A stretch of DNA of 64,000 nt. Source: Antedon bifida. Taxonomy: Eukaryota > Echinodermata > Crinoidea > Comatulida > Antedonidae. The position numbers and the translations under genes were made by a program. Under the pieces are notes generated by a model. That model worked only from the letters and a program-made list of their open reading frames with translations, did no database searches and was not told the origin of the DNA. Location: positions 6,639,001 to 6,703,000 of the forward strand of contig OY727095.1 of assembly GCA_963402885.1 (NCBI GenBank). The letters run 5' to 3'. Of this stretch, positions 10,782 through 25,300 are shown one piece after another; position 1 is the first letter of the stretch; each line of letters opens with the position of its first letter.

Positions 10782-13700
10782 TTAAAAGTTAGGTTTGTAT
10801 TTCTTCACTTCGACCATGATGTGATGAATATTAATCAGTTGACTTCGTACGGCCATCGTTTTAAATGGCGGCTTTGATAGCACTTCCTTGAATCGATGAT
10901 AGTACTGAATTAGTTGAGTGAGGGCGCCCTGCAAAATACTGGTGCCATTTTTGAAGTTAGTGAAAGACTTCATTACTTCCTGATTCACGTTTTCAATCGC
11001 TTGCTTCCACTCGGCCACGAAATCTCTTACTAACTTCTGAATTCTCTCTAAAAAATAAAGACGCTTGTTTATTATTATTTAAACCACTTATTTGAGTGGA
11101 TCGAACTCAGAGAGCAAACATCAAAAAGGAAACAGAACTTTTCACATGCGGACCTATTACACATGCTTGCTAAAAAACGTACAGAGTGGCCAACACAAGT
11201 GGGACACGTAATGTCTAACGGTGATTAGCGTTTAAGATGATGACTTATTAGAGAGTAACACTTTGTCCAGACCCTTTACCCATGTGCCCAATAAAATTCC
11301 ACTATTTAATTTTCAATCTACCACATATATATTAGGTTGACATTCACATAAAACTTACGTTCCTGGTATTTCATTTGATCGGCTTGACCCTTCTCAACGG
11401 CACTCTCGGCTTCTTTGACAAAAGTCATCATGCCTCCAAAGTACGGACTTAAAACCTCTTCAATGAATTCCTGTGTTCGCTCCTGCAGAAGCTTCCGGAA
11501 ACTTTCACCCTCTCTAGAGTCTTCGGACGTACGCTCCTATAAAGTTAATTCATTAATTTTTTTAAATTTCATACGTATCCAAAGGCACATTTTATAATAC
11601 AGTACATAATTTATCTTGTTTACTAAGTCTCATTTGAAGCTTGGGGAGTGGAGTTGAACTTATTGTCTATTTATAAACAAGATTTGTGCCCAAGTAAAGT
11701 ATGAGTATTGTAGTGGGGCTGTAGCTTGGTGGCCTTTCAATCACAAGGTCTAGGGTTCAATCCTGACCTAGTGCCAGGGTTGCCAATGTCAACTTGAAAG
11801 GTAAATTTAATAATGATGTTGTTAGCATGCTCAGTGTTTTATCATTTTCAAGTAAAAACCTACTCACCGTTATAACGGAGAGCATCATATCATAATTATT
11901 AATCAGGAAGATGAGCTGTTCCTTGCGTTGAGGGAACTCGGCTGCAAGACGTAGAATGAAGTTTTCAACTTCCATTTGCAACCGTGCCAGACACTGGTTC
12001 ACACGCTCGTCTGGGAATGTTTCATTTAGACTTACAAGGGCGCCAGAGAATTCTGCGTAACGTCGTGTGATCTGTCCAAAAAATGTCAATAAAAAAATTA
12101 ATATTTAAAATATTCTACAGTAGAAGTGTCATTCTATTGCATTTTCAAATGCTTTTCAAATTGGAAAATGGGACGAGAGTAAGGACTGTCTGACAGATTT
12201 CCATGATCGAGAAATAATCTAGGCTAAATATGGAAATTCCATTGTTATTGAAAAGTGAGTATAATCCCACCTCTTAATTTTTGCCATATTCTGTACTCAG
12301 ACCAGCCATATACAGTAATAAGATCGATTTAAAAAAAGGTAAACAGTGTAACCACACCTTTTGATTTGTTATAATCATAATACAGTACTATCAAACTAGT
12401 TTGACAAAAAAAGTGTGATGTGCCCAAATATGGTAGGGATATGACATCATCATGTCCATACTGTATATGGGCACATCACATTTTTTGTTATGATAGTGTA
12501 GACAGAGCTTAATGATTAATTAACTTTCACTTGTAGGCTTACATAATGAGGTCGATAATCCACTGATCCTAGTTTTTGGGGGTCTGTATCTCGGATATTG
12601 GCAATATTCAACTCAAGTATATACTGAAATCGTGGCCATAACATCTCAAGCATCGTCTCCCAGTATCTGAAAATAAAGGAATTGTATGTTACAATTGAGT
12701 GGAGTTGTAGTTTGGAAGGTAATGGGCTTGCCTTCCAATTCCAAGGTCCAGGGTTCAATCCTGACCTAGTGCCAGGGTTGTAATTCACGACTCTTTCAAC
12801 TCCGCTCCTCAAATGAGACTTAGTTTATAAGCATGATAAATTATAAAATAGTTTATCCATTCTATAATTGGCGAGTTACTCACTGTTGGATGCGTAAGAC
12901 ATTTTAAAAAAAGACATCTGGAAGAAGAAAACATCGAAAAGGACAGCAAAGTGGGTGACTTACTTATCTAGGGCAGGGACTGCTCTCTTATGCATCATTA
13001 GTTGAAATCGGAATATAATGTGAATACAAAGATAGACAGCGATTGAGTCAAAACAGTCGCTACTGTACACGTCCATGTGTTTCTGTAAATAAAACATAAA
13101 ATAACAATGTTTTTGTTGTACCTGGGCTGAGAGATAGCCTGTAATGGACTATCATTTACACAGGATTTTTAGTAGTCCCCCAGGCTAGTTCATTTTGAAA
13201 TTCGTTAGCCCACACATTAGCCACACAACAGAAAGTTGGCTTGGAGTAATTTTTACAAGACTTTGTACACCGGATTTGTGAAATATCGAGCCCTGTTACT
13301 TTTCTTGTTACTTTATTTGTGATACTTACCAGGAACATGGAGAGAGTCTTTCCCATAATGCTGTTGAACAAGTCTTGTGCACTGTTGCCAGACACCATGA
13401 AGAAGTCACAAATGAATAAATACTCTCTACAGCAATTATCAACAAGAGCATAATGCTGGCTACGAAACAAACTCTCAAATGTATGCTGTGAGAAGGTAAA
13501 ATTTTAGTGCATATATTACAATTATGTGAAGAGGTGTTAAGCTCTCTCTAGACTATTAAATAGTGTGACAAAAAAAAGTGTGATGGCCCAAATATGGTAG
13601 TGATATGGTCAAATACGGTAGTGATATGAAATCATCATGTCCATATATGGGCACATATTTTATTGTCACATAAAGTTTGAGAGTGTAGACTTGAGGCTTT

Positions 13701-16700
13701 ACAGCTACTGTAGATACTAAAGATGTGTTTACATGGACTATAATTTAAAAAAATGTTTTTTTCATTTTTTATAGCATATCAGTCGCAGTTTACATTCCCT
13801 GAAACAAATACTAAAATCACATTTCTTTGTTGAATTAATGTCCCATGATACTGTCATTCACTTTGACCAAAAACTGGATCAACATTTTTGTTTTGAGACT
13901 GAAAGTTTTTGGTTAAATTTAATCATTTATTTTCTATTTTTTAAATTGTTAACTACAAAATGGTCTATTTAAAATTTGATTTTATTCATCGTCATTTATC
14001 ATTTTTCATGTTTTGGTGACAATACATATTTAAAAACATTTTGTAATTTTTAATCTTGAGAGAGCAAACCTTTGTTTCAGCCTTCTGAGCAGCATGTGGC
14101 ACAATGATCGGTGCTTCCAATTCTGTTGTCAAAACGCTGTTTCTGTTTCCGATTGTAAAGACAGTAGAACGATTCTTGAAAGATACTTTTGATGAAAAAA
14201 AGCCTACAAAAGATTGAAATGATGCATTATAGCAACATGTATAGAGTGGCTTGGCTATAAATATATAAAACAAAACAAATGTATGAACAGGAGCAGGTCC
14301 AGAGAAGCTCCGTCATGCACTACAAACTGACACATATTTATGTGACAAAAAAATGTGCCCATATATGGACATGTCATATCACTACCATATTTGGGTATAT
14401 CACTACCATATTTGGGTGTATCACACCTTTTTTGTCAAACTAGTTTTTATTGTGTGGACAGAGCTTTAATGTTACTTTACCTTTTTTAGCGTTGTCCTCT
14501 ATTCCCATTAGGTCATCTTTATCAGCAACCTCATCGTACTATGGAATACAAATTAAACAAAGTTATGTTCACACTGGATTCAGGTCTGGCTGCCAGATAA
14601 AAACCATGAAAAAGGGGTGTACTGTTGGGCTAAAACTACATTCTGTACCAATGTATGCATGTGATTGAAAAACGTAACATAGCACAGAATTTTCTTCAGC
14701 CACAGGACCAAATCCGTGGTCAATATGAACATACGGTAGTTTTATGTAAGACTGTGTCCACAAGCAATGTTTTTATATACACTCTGCTGTAATAGATTAT
14801 CATTGTAAAAAAATTGATATACACACCTGTAACTTCATTAATCTGTTAGTGTATCCCTTGAAATAAGAAAACTTCATCTTACTCATAGTGTCAACATACT
14901 CATCTCGAACTTCCTTCGCAATGTGCCGTTCATTTCCCAACAAAAACTCATAGAAAAACCTAAACAAAAGAATTGAAATAAAAGCCAATTATTATAATAC
15001 AGTAGTACCTCTATGATTGGACAATTTTTAGGCGTGTCCCCTAAATAAAGGGGTGTCCACCAACAGGAAGGGTTGTACTATATATATTTTGCCACCAATG
15101 AATAATGACCATGAGTGGGAGCAAACAGATTGCTGAAAATAAAACTTCAAATCTAACCTTGACTTCAGCAATGCATTCTGGGGAACTTGGTAGTTAGTCA
15201 TTGGTTTCTTGAAATGGTTGATCTTCTGTAGTAGGTATTCTCGAATCTTTGCAATTGCCTACAAGTTATGAAAATATCTTTTTATGTATTTGTTTATTTA
15301 CTGAATTTATCATTTCAATTGTTTGTAACTACAGTACTGTGGAGTAGCTTTGGGTGTTAAGTAATCGGTCAGATGTTTTGCCCTACTCTGACATACTTGT
15401 ATACATACATACATTGAGAATACATTCTCGGGTGGGACTCGAACCCACGACCTTCAGATCACTAGCCTGGCATTCATACCTCTAGACCACCAAGCTTGCA
15501 CTGAAGGCTAGGGGTTAGATTTGAGTCTAAAGCTATGTCTACATTATCAAACTTTGTGACAAAAAAATGTGATTTGCCCATATATGGACATGATGATGAC
15601 ATTTTTGAAAGGTTGAATTGAACGCATGGCAAATAAATCACCTTAATTTTGAGTTTTTCAAGTACATCTTGCACGTCACGGCATGCGAGTGCATCCTTAA
15701 AAGATTGCTCCTTTACAAAGTTTATCTTGTGATTCAGTTCATGAAGTTGTTCAAGAAACTTCCTTTCTGTAACTGGTGTTTCCAAGATATGACTACACAG
15801 ACAAAAAAAAACACCAAATTTAAATGTATATCAATCAATTCAAGTGGGTGGTTGGGTGGCATGCACAGATCCCTAGGGGTTAACCACCTACTGTATGCAT
15901 TATAACCCACTGTGGTATTTTTTGTTTGTTTTTATTATATTTAGGCAAATTGCTAAGGATAACCATAAGTGAATTCATTCACTATCCTTCTTAAAGGTGG
16001 CAATCCTGTTCACAAGACAAACATATACAAAAGATGCTCTACATAAACAAAGTCTTTGGGAGTGGAGTTATAAATTGTCATTAGAAATCCTAACACTAAC
16101 AGGACTTGAACCCAGGACTTGGTAGCCAAGCATCATAACCAATCATCCAAGTTCTAAAGGAGAGGTATTCCTGATGAAATTGTGAAAACCCAACCCACAA
16201 AAGCACGGAAAGGATGACCGTACCGTATCATAGATTCTGTTACCGCCATCTCGTCCACAAACTGACTAAGTTCTCCACGTACAGCTTGTCGGTTTTGTAG
16301 TTTTATGTTCATTGCAATTGACTGTTCTTGTAGATTTTGGATTTCAAGGCTAATGCTACCGAGTGCTGACTGAAATCCACTCAACATATCCTCCATTCGC
16401 TGTCAAGAAATTCAAACAATTAAATTAAACAATTGCAAAAAAAGTTGAATGTTCTGTACTCATAATGGAGTAGAGGATCATTTCCCGGTGTGCTGGTAGG
16501 TACTGCACTGCTGGCTGCCGTGCACAAAAATCTAGGGCTTAAAGTCTAGCTTATTTAAACACACTGTTTTACTATATTGTAGGCCTAATTTCCATAGTTT
16601 TCAGTTTGAGGACCAGAATAACCTCATTTGTACTGATATGGTAATGGTTTGGTTTAAGTTTTCTTTAAAATAATGTACAGAATCAAGGGTAGGATGAGGA

Positions 16701-17923
16701 GCAGCATTATAGCTACCTACCTCTAGAATAGTGTCACATGCTGTTATCTGGTTATGTAGGCTTGCTATATTTTTACTTTCTTTGATATCTGTTAAATAGT
16801 TATGTCAAAGAAAAATAAAATGTACTTCTAGTTTATTATTATATATTTTTAATGCATTATAGATGTTATTTTTATTGTTTATGTCTCGTCATATTATATT
16901 TTTCTGGAGGGTCCCTAATGATCAGCTTCGGCTGGATGGACCACTCTCATAAAATATTGTTGAAATAAAATAAATAAAAATATAATAATTGAAGGATACA
17001 GTCTTGAATAGATTCATTTTCCACTTGTTGTAATTCTGCTTCTATCTGTTTAGAATATTGTCGCAAGTCAACACCCTAAAAAAATTATTTTATGTACAAA
17101 AAAGCAATGTTAAAATAGGCCTTAATTTAGAAAAAGCCATGGTTGTAAATAAACTAGATTGAAAACACAATTATGACTAGGCCTATATAATATGTTAATT
17201 TAAAAATATTTTCATCTGGTCTCTAGTAATCAATCATATAAATTGTTGAATTGAATTGAAATCAGCTAATTGATCACATAATCATGAACATACGAGATAG
17301 AGCATCATCTCTCTTTAGAAGCCCCAGATGTTTTTGTGAAACAAATAAATGAAATGATGTGTTGACGTTGTACTGTTGACAGATGTCCACAATATCTCTC
17401 ACTCTAGCTAAATGAATGATTTTATACCTCTTGTAGGGCCTGTTTAACAAGGTCATCGCCAAGGTTTTCCTGGATATGTAGGTCAACTTCTTCTAAAGCA
17501 AACTCCTCGGATGTCAAATCAAGAACTCCAAGATCAAGATCAGAAAAATCATTTACCTATCAAAGAGAATTATTAATATTTGAATTATTATAATTTATAA
17601 ATAATAATTTTTATTATTAAATTAATTATCAAATTATTATAAATAAAAAAAAACACACATGCATTTAGGCCTAGAACTGAAGTAGGACTTAGTCAATGCC
17701 TAGGCTAGGCTAGTACTAGTGATGGGCGACCCCTTCTTTCTTTTATACCACGCCTACTACATTCGTCAATCATCCCGTCCAAATCGAAAATTTCACAAAA
17801 ATCTAGGGCTAGCTAAGCCTAGCTTATTTAAACACTATATTGTAGTGTTCTTAAAATGTAATTCTGAGAAATGGCCAATTAAAAAGGACATCAATAATTT
17901 ACCTCGTCCGCTGCCTCGGTCAT
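10782..17923 (-). CDS. VPS52: Vacuolar protein sorting-associated protein 52 (GARP/EARP tethering complex subunit)
   Basis: Sixteen exons, read from the right: 17903-17923, 17428-17556, 17000-17075, 16721-16788, 16224-16399, 15642-15792, 15158-15258, 14827-14959, 14481-14538, 14070-14203, 13330-13485, 12964-13082, 12543-12666, 11868-12071, 11359-11536, 10782-11047. All are GT-AG and in phase; the product is 697 aa (human VPS52 is 723). Seen: an acidic N-terminal start, a helical region with RQAVRGELSQFVDEM, then FLLGNERHIAKEVRDEYV, LFRSQHYALVDNCCREYLF, PQRKEQLIFLINNYDMM and the C-terminal INIHHIMVEVKKYKPNF, all strongly matching the vertebrate protein. Known role: forms GARP with VPS51, VPS53 and VPS54 and tethers endosome-derived vesicles at the trans-Golgi network; it also serves the EARP complex. 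The first exon codes only seven residues (MTEAADE). Introns hold several family A MITEs and tRNA-type SINEs. It is divergent from RPS18. Confidence 0.96.
11690..11790 (+). mobile_element. tRNA-derived SINE fragment
   Basis: In a VPS52 intron. Contains GGGGCTGTAGCTTGGTGGCC (A-box-like) and AGGGTTCAATCC (B box, close to GGTTCGANTCC) in tRNA spacing, followed by TGACCTAGTGCCAGGGTTG. The same 3' block occurs at 12750-12780. The boundaries are approximate and it is not a working tRNA. Confidence 0.65.
12382..12511. mobile_element. MITE family A
   Basis: VPS52 intron copy with a CTATCAAACTAGTTTGACAA left end, one CCAAATATGGTAGGGATATG unit, the CATCATGTCCATA block and the TAGTGTAGACAGAGCTT right end. 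Confidence 0.85.
12703..12832 (+). mobile_element. tRNA-derived SINE
   Basis: GAGTGGAGTTGTAGTTTGGA starts an A-box-like head, and AGGGTTCAATCCTGACC supplies the B box. The 3' end is ACTCCGCTCCTCAAATGAGA then CTTAGTTTATAA. The same tail appears at about 3393-3425 (FOXRED1 intron 2) and inverted at 11625-11660, so this tail marks the family. Confidence 0.65.
13538..13700. mobile_element. MITE family A with two central units
   Basis: VPS52 intron. Left end AAGCTCTCTCTAGACTATTA, two copies of CAAATA(T/C)GGTAGTGATATG, right end GAGAGTGTAGACTTGAGGCTT. Confidence 0.8.
13836..14034. mobile_element. Diverged copy of the TTAAAGATGTATTGTCCCC MITE family
   Basis: VPS52 intron. It shares the CACTTTGACCAAAAACTGGA and CTACAAAATGGTCTATTTAA body and the GGTGACAATACATATTTAAA end with the FOXRED1 intron copies. 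The left boundary is uncertain. Confidence 0.55.
14328..14466. mobile_element. MITE family A, inverted orientation
   Basis: Between two VPS52 exons, 14 bp from the exon at 14481. It reads as the reverse of the other copies: TTATGTGACAAAAAAATGTG, CCATATATGGACATG, two CACTACCATATTTGGGT units, TTTTTTGTCAAACTAG, then GTGGACAGAGCTTTA. Confidence 0.8.
15418..15500 (-). mobile_element. tRNA-like SINE head
   Basis: The reverse strand reads GCTTGGTGGTCTAGAGGTAT (A box) and GTGGGTTCGAGTCCCACC (a perfect B box and T-arm stem). The acceptor stem does not pair properly (T against C), and no convincing anticodon arm could be assigned. It is called a SINE or tRNA pseudogene inside a VPS52 intron rather than a working tRNA. 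Confidence 0.55.
15530..15605. mobile_element. MITE family A fragment
   Basis: Left half only: AAGCTATGTCTACATTATCA, then GTGACAAAAAAATGTGATTT and GCCCATATATGGACATGATG. The right end is lost. Confidence 0.7.
15930..16160 (-). mobile_element. tRNA-derived SINE, nearly full length
   Basis: VPS52 intron. The reverse strand starts with a tRNA-like head (GGATGATTGGTTATGATGC, then TGGGTTCAAGTCCTG at 16095-16115). The body includes an AAGATGCTCTACATAAACAA-like block and a GGATAACCATAAGTGAATTC-like block. The same body without a head lies at 44165-44300. Confidence 0.6.
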
Positions 17924-18222
17924 TTTATTAATGTTAACACTCTAAAAAGCAAAAAAAGGTAGGAGCCTAACTTAACTGGTGTATGTAGGCCCTTTTTAAG
18001 GTAATAAAAATGTAACGCGTTTCAAACGAGCATTAACGCATTTGAAATGTGGAAGAATTTATTTTGTAGTCCCGACCGCATATAAGTTAGCACTTTTGAT
18101 TTGTTTTGTCGTACTAGAATATGTTATGCTAGCCAATGGATGAAGCTCTTTCAAATTAGTTCGGAAAATGTGATGTAGACTTCTGGGAAACGTTCTTTTC
18201 CGGTGGTGAATCCAAATCGACC
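17924..18222. promoter_or_regulatory. Bidirectional promoter between VPS52 and RPS18
   Basis: Only 299 bp separate the two start codons. A CCAAT box occurs at about 18132 (TAGCCAATGG) on the RPS18 side. The pyrimidine run TTCTTTTCC at 18193-18200, shortly before the RPS18 ATG, is a candidate 5' terminal oligopyrimidine (TOP) start, as expected for a ribosomal protein mRNA. No TATA box is obvious. The assignment of start sites is inference. Confidence 0.65.
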
Positions 18223-21012
<2,790 letters not shown>

Positions 21013-21164
21013 ACAAAATAAACTATAAATATGGACCACCACTTGGGTACAGACACACCAATGTAATCACGATGTGAGGCACTTAAAATGATGCCTTACT
21101 AAATACAACATGCTTACAAAACTATCTTTAAATTTAATACAAGTGTGAACTGCACAATCTGACA

Positions 21165-21170
21165 AATAAA
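21165..21170 (+). terminator. Poly(A) signal AATAAA of RPS18
   Basis: AATAAA 153 bp past the RPS18 stop codon, in a sequence otherwise poor in such signals. Confidence 0.7.
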
Positions 21171-21257
21171 GCAGAAATGTAAAAATATATTGTTTGCTGT
21201 GTATGTTTGTAAAAGTAGTAACTGAAGTATTGAAGTACGGTATTAGCCATTGAACTT

Positions 21258-21417
21258 TAAAGCTTGGTTCCCACTAGGATGCAATGCAAGGACGTAGATG
21301 CAACGCAAGAAAGTAGACCAATCACGAGCGACTCTTTGAATGATCCATCAATTGTGATTGGCCAAATCAATTTGCGTTACGTTCTTGCATTGCGTCGTAG
21401 TGGGAACCAAATTTAAA
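21258..21417. mobile_element. MITE with TTGGTTCCCACTA ends
   Basis: The left arm TTTAAAGCTTGGTTCCCACT then GATGCAATGCAAG is mirrored by CTTGCATTGCGTCGTAGTGG then GAACCAAATTTAAA. The core has ATTGTGATTGGCC and its rough inverse. About 160 bp, directly downstream of RPS18. Confidence 0.8.
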
Positions 21418-22346
21418 GAGAACCAAGCACCATATCAAATGTGATGCTACATGATTATACAAATGTACAAATCGGATCTGTCAGTTTGAAGAAGTGCGAT
21501 AGCGTTCAAGCACCCTCACCTCCCCCCCCCCCCCCCACCCAAGTTTTCCATCATCACAATACAGTTGTAAAATACATTTTTAAGACCAATAATTCGCTAT
21601 TAAATCGTCGTATTTCTCAGTAGATCTGACACATTTCACAGTTTTGTGATCACTTTTTACATATACTGTATTCTACATATTTTAGAAAAAAAATTGGGAG
21701 ATATTTCTCACTTTTATGTAGAATCAATAAACGTTAAGAAAGTATGGGTTAGCTTAGTGAAAAATGAAATTCACCAGAAATATTTTGGAACTAGCAGATG
21801 ATATTTTTTTCAATAAACAGTACATCCTTTCTGCATGCTGTGTATGTGTGAAGATGGTAATAAATTGAAGTGCGCCCTCTCTATGCCCATTGTGCTTGCT
21901 CAAGTGGAAATTAAGAAGACGGAAGAAAAGTTTTTAACAACTTCGTTGTCAAAAACGGAGGCCTGGCTAGCCTAGAAAAGAAAGATTAATTTGTACTGTA
22001 GTTTTGTTTTAATTTCACCAAACAACCTACGACGAATATTCCGAAGAATGTTTAGACGTAATTAAATATAACCCTGAAGGATTGCGACACATACATCATC
22101 AGGTTTTGGAGTTATTAAAAGTCTAGCTAGGCCTCTATTATCTAGCTTTAAAAACTTTGTTGAACTTCTTGGACTACCTACCGCGGGACGAGGTCGGCCA
22201 CTCAGGTTGGCTGTACACGTAAGCAACGACAGCAGAATATAGACCTAGACTAGGCCTAACTAGTAATGGTATAAATATAGAATGTTATATAAATAATCAT
22301 TTATATTTAATTGTTTGTTAATATATTTAATTTAATTTTGTTGGAA

Positions 22347-25300
22347 ATGTCTGAACAAATGATTGTTGAAGGTGAAATTGAGAACCAATGTTCTGGAAAT
22401 TGTAATGGATCTTCTGCTGCTGCTGACAATGTTTCCAGCAGGACTGAGTTAATTGACTTAGATTGCAAATCATGTCACAAGCGGTATAATGATCCGCGAT
22501 TACTTCCTTGTCTTCATACGTTCTGCGCAGAGTGTATACGTTCTTTTGAGCCGTACATCATCAGCAGTGACGATAGAAATCCAAATTTGTCAATCTCGAT
22601 GAACAGTCTGTCAAGTATTTCCAACACTGTCGTCACGGTAATGTGTCCAACGTGCGAATCCGAGGTCGATCTACCGAGGCGTGGTGTTTACGAACTACCA
22701 GTAAATTTCATGATACGAAAAGAAATCTTACAAAAAGCTCTGAATCCAAATGAAAATAACGTTCATTGTGATCTGTGTGAGGAATCGAACGCCATTTCCA
22801 GGTGTATGGAATGCACCGTCAATTTATGCAATTTCTGTTCGCAAGCTCACAACCGTCAACGAAAAACTGCATCTCATAAAGTCATCAGCTTGGAAGAGGT
22901 TCGCAAAGAAGGTGTTGATGGACTGTATAGCCCCCTCAAGTGTCAGTCACATCTACGAGAAGAGCAACGTTTATTTTGCGAGACTTGCGATAAAACAATC
23001 TGCCGTGATTGTTGCATCGTGGAACATCGTGATCATGTGATAGAATTTAATGATGACATTGTAGATGAAAGTAGGACATTACTTTTGAAACTTATTTCTA
23101 AAAGCGAGCCACATATTTCGACTTTGCAGGGTACGCTTAAGAAGATTAACGAACTTGACGCACAGATTGAAAACAAGAAGGAAGCCGTGAAGCATGAAAT
23201 CGATACGTATATACAGTCTTATATGTCTGCATTACAGAAGCACAAGGAACAGCTGTTTGTAAAAGTTGACAAAGTTTGTGAAGAGAAAAAACAAGCTTTG
23301 AAAGCTCAACAATTCTACATGAAACAGACACTTGAGGACGTGCAACACAGCTGCGCTGTTGCGAAGATAGCTCTCACTGACGGAAATAATGATGAGTTTT
23401 TATCACTTAAACCGTTATTGACACAGCGAATGGGCAACTTCAGTCGACTCCAGATTCATTCTTCCCCGAGAGCTGATGCTTTTTTAAAGTTTTTGCCAGA
23501 TGTATCTGCGGGAGAAATAGATTCTTTAGAAGTTTTTGGAGATATAAAGTCAAAGATAATTGACCCTCAGAAGTGTAGCGCAAGTGGAGATGGTAGGTAC
23601 ATCTTTTTTCTAGCACAGTCAACTTTCCTAAAACCGTAGTCTTTCCCAAATATTTTTTTTAAGATTGTTAGATGATTCTGGTTTTGGGAGAGTTCTTTTA
23701 AAGGTTGGGGACCAAAAAAAAATTCCCATTATAACTATAGTCTTATGACAAAATGGATATAAGCGCAATTTTACCAATCACGACATGATGGATCATCCAA
23801 AATTTTGATTGCGATTGGTCAACTTTAGGACTGAGGTAGTTTAACATAATGAACTCTATAGATTTGCAATAAGATCTATCTAGTTTGTTATTAATTTGTC
23901 TTAATATTTGTTAATCTTCAGGGTTGTATGTTGCTAGAGAAGCAGAAGAGGCCGAGTTCTGTGTTGTTGTCCGAGACAATGAAGGCAAGGAATGCCCCCA
24001 AGGGGCAGAAGACATCAATATTGAAATCATTCAGAGAGGAAGACGAAATGGGTAAGATTATTGGTGAAAATAACATTTTGTTTTGTATTAGGGAGAAAGG
24101 TGAAAAATTGAGTAATGCTATCTACAAAAGAATTGTTATGATGGTTACAAATTGGACATAAGGAAGTTATTTATAGTATCCAATTGTAACAATTGAGTGT
24201 TGAATTTCATTTCATTAATTTTATACAACCAAAGAGAAAAGAAAAATATCATTTAACAAATAGAATAGGAACTACAGATATTTTATGACACTTTACAAGA
24301 TAAGATAAGAACTTTCTCTTAATATATTTACAGTAGTTCAACAAGGATAAAAATATGTAGAGCATTTAACATTAAACAAGGGTTTTAGAGGAGAAAATTC
24401 TTTTTCAGTTGAGAAAAACTGTACAAAATAGTTTAGAAATTCCGAAACAGCTACCCTTAGAATTTGAATAAAAGGTTTAAATTGTAAATGTACTGTAGGT
24501 TTCGCTTGAAGAGTTTCTATGAATAGCCCCATGTCATAAAGCTGATCCTAATCTTGTAAGCTAATAGCCTTTTGTCAATTTTGCCTCTTGTTGAAAATTT
24601 AAATTGACTCAGCAGTCTGAGAAATAATTTACTTTTTTTGAAAATAGATTGCCTGATACTTTTTTCTAGGTATTGATTTCATGTACCATATTGATACACC
24701 CCTGGGCTTCAAAGCTTGACAAAATTAAGAAAAGTTGTATAACATAGTCCAGTCAAAGGCCTGAACCCCCAAAAACTTGTCTAGAAATTTTTTTTCTTAA
24801 GCATATGTTTGGTAAGCAACTGTGTTGCTTTTCATTCTTTTCTCGGATATAAGGACTATAAACCCTAGGTCCAGTGTACACACTTTAAAAAATCTAGTAC
24901 ATTTTTCGAGACGAGTAGAGGGTTACCCGGTGTACTAGTATGCACACAGTCACTGTCACGCAGACACTTATCATGGCGGCCCCTTGATTGTTAGCATACG
25001 CTGTTTAGGGTCACCCTCTATAAATAAGGTGAAATAAATAGTTAGTAGTAATTATAGTTATAGTAATAGTTAATTATAATATTCATTATTTGTTTGTAGA
25101 GAGCATGTTATGGTTGATATTGAGGACGAGGAAGACGGATCACATAAAGTATATTATACGCCTGACATACCAGGACAGTACTTCATTAGCGTTTTTATTC
25201 ATACTCAACATATTCAGGTAAATTAACTTTTTTTTTCTTTTTTGACCAATGAATATAACTATTTTACTGCTTTGTTGTTACTGAATAAGAAATGTGAAGT

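Larger units (their letters stand above)
21013..22346. other. RPS18-TRIM45 intergenic region
   Basis: Holds the RPS18 3' UTR, a MITE (21258), a poly-C run near 21522-21536 and the TRIM45 5' flank, which is rich in TAGGCCTA-like words near 22120-22260. No coding frame is recognisable. Confidence 0.6.

Noticed and set aside
15418-15500. Functional tRNA gene on the minus strand
   Set aside because: B box is perfect but the acceptor stem has mismatches and no clean anticodon arm was found. Related tRNA-like heads elsewhere in the window point to SINEs.
22311-22346. Upstream start for TRIM45 at 22311
   Set aside because: That codon is TTG; the first in-frame ATG is 22347.
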